A stretch of 64,000 nt of DNA, from IMG/VR virus record IMGVR_UViG_3300037258_001195, positions 28,988-92,987 of that record. The stretch is one strand, 5' to 3'. Of this stretch, positions 63,717 to 64,000 are shown one piece after another. Position 1 is the first letter of the stretch. Each line of letters begins with the position of its first letter. The notes below the pieces were generated by a model. The model saw nothing but the letters and a program-made list of their open reading frames with translations. It was not told where the DNA came from and made no database searches. The translations under genes and the position numbers were made by a program. The stretch comes from a virus.

Positions 63717-64000
63717 TTGGGCACCTGCAGGTGGGCCAGCGCCGTAGCGGACAGCCGGTCGGGTGGGGTCAGCTCGGGAGGCAATGCCGGCTTCCACATC
63801 AGCACCCGTTCGAGCGACACCGGCCCCTTCGTGCTATGGACCGTCGTCGAACCGCGCTCAATCCACGATATCCAGCGGTTCTCGGGAGGCGGATCGTCGC
63901 GCCATCCGAGAGCGATGAGCCGGGCATATCCGTCGTACAGGCACCCGATCGCTTGCCTGTCGTCAGGATAAGCTTCCGCGCGGCGGAGTTCCTGTTGGTC
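63713..64000 (-). CDS. partial CDS, C-terminal 95 residues
   Basis: The right edge cuts this gene. The visible part has LGWRDDPPPENRWISWIERG and LMWKPALPPELTPPDRL; it stops at 63713 with an ATGA overlap with the next gene. No recognised domain. Together with the partial gene at the far left it marks a continuing leftward operon. Confidence 0.6.
   Translation of the reverse strand, partial: DQQELRRAEAYPDDRQAIGCLYDGYARLIALGWRDDPPPENRWISWIERGSTTVHSTKGPVSLERVLMWKPALPPELTPPDRLSATALAHLQVPK

Noticed and set aside
1-64000. CRISPR array, integrase or insertion sequence
   Set aside because: No regular spacer-repeat array, no tyrosine or serine recombinase motif and no transposase were seen; the HNH genes are the only mobile elements I can support.

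Overview
The window is 64 kb of a tailed bacteriophage (Caudoviricetes) with a siphovirus-type, probably non-contractile tail. The tail-tip cassette copies the gene order of alphaproteobacterial gene transfer agents (DUF2460, DUF2163, NlpC/P60, large tip protein), so I infer an alphaproteobacterial host. I recognise no integrase, excisionase or CI-like repressor; a strictly lytic life cycle is an inference from that absence. Both ends cut through leftward genes, and the lysis/envelope-type genes at the far right and far left would join if the genome is circular or circularly permuted.

Layout. From 1 to 35.7 kb every gene runs leftward: a small-terminase-like HTH protein with a duplicated leader ORF, a nuclease-like protein, a five-gene sugar/methyl transfer island (DUF5672 and GT2 glycosyltransferases, a 2-oxoglutarate oxygenase, two methyltransferases), large terminase, a portal fused to a polyvalent InPase domain, a decoration-like protein, a TPR-glycosyltransferase, a protease-scaffold fusion, major capsid protein, connectors, tail tube, frameshifted tail chaperones, tape measure, tail spike and the GTA-like tail tip. 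From 35.7 to 36.8 kb lies a gene-free divergent control region rich in dyads and repeats. From 36.8 to 62.3 kb genes run rightward: many small proteins in tight 4-nt (ATGA) or TAATG overlaps, a CobS-like AAA ATPase with a DUF7192-like partner, a Cas4/RecB-like nuclease, a Sak4-like ATPase, an SSB-like protein, a ParB-DNA methyltransferase fusion, a split family A DNA polymerase, dCTP deaminase/dUTPase, a DUF3987-like helicase, a dNMP kinase and a B12-dependent ribonucleotide reductase. From 62.6 kb to the end a short leftward operon carries a papain-like cysteine peptidase and a tiny lipoprotein.

The most striking part is 52.2-57.0 kb. The gene for a uracil-DNA-glycosylase/exonuclease protein is flanked at its start and at its end by two different HNH homing endonucleases. 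Each insertion leaves a copy of the interrupted gene end, and the two copies encode nearly the same peptide with many synonymous codons changed. This looks like homing elements that carry a recoded rescue of the gene they invade, which could protect the target from re-cutting. The polymerase itself is split inside its proofreading domain: ExoI and ExoII lie in one gene and ExoIII plus the polymerase domain in another. Other unusual items are a shared C-terminal peptide of the form D-L-x-L-A-x-D-L on otherwise unrelated small proteins, a dispersed intergenic 9-mer TTGTATGCC, the portal-InPase fusion, and the head-associated glycosyltransferase beside a sugar-modification island.

How it works together. 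The rightward arm supplies nucleotides (RNR, dNMP kinase, dUTP removal), copies and recombines the DNA and methylates it. The leftward arm builds, packages and probably decorates the virion. The 36 kb control region presumably separates the two programmes.
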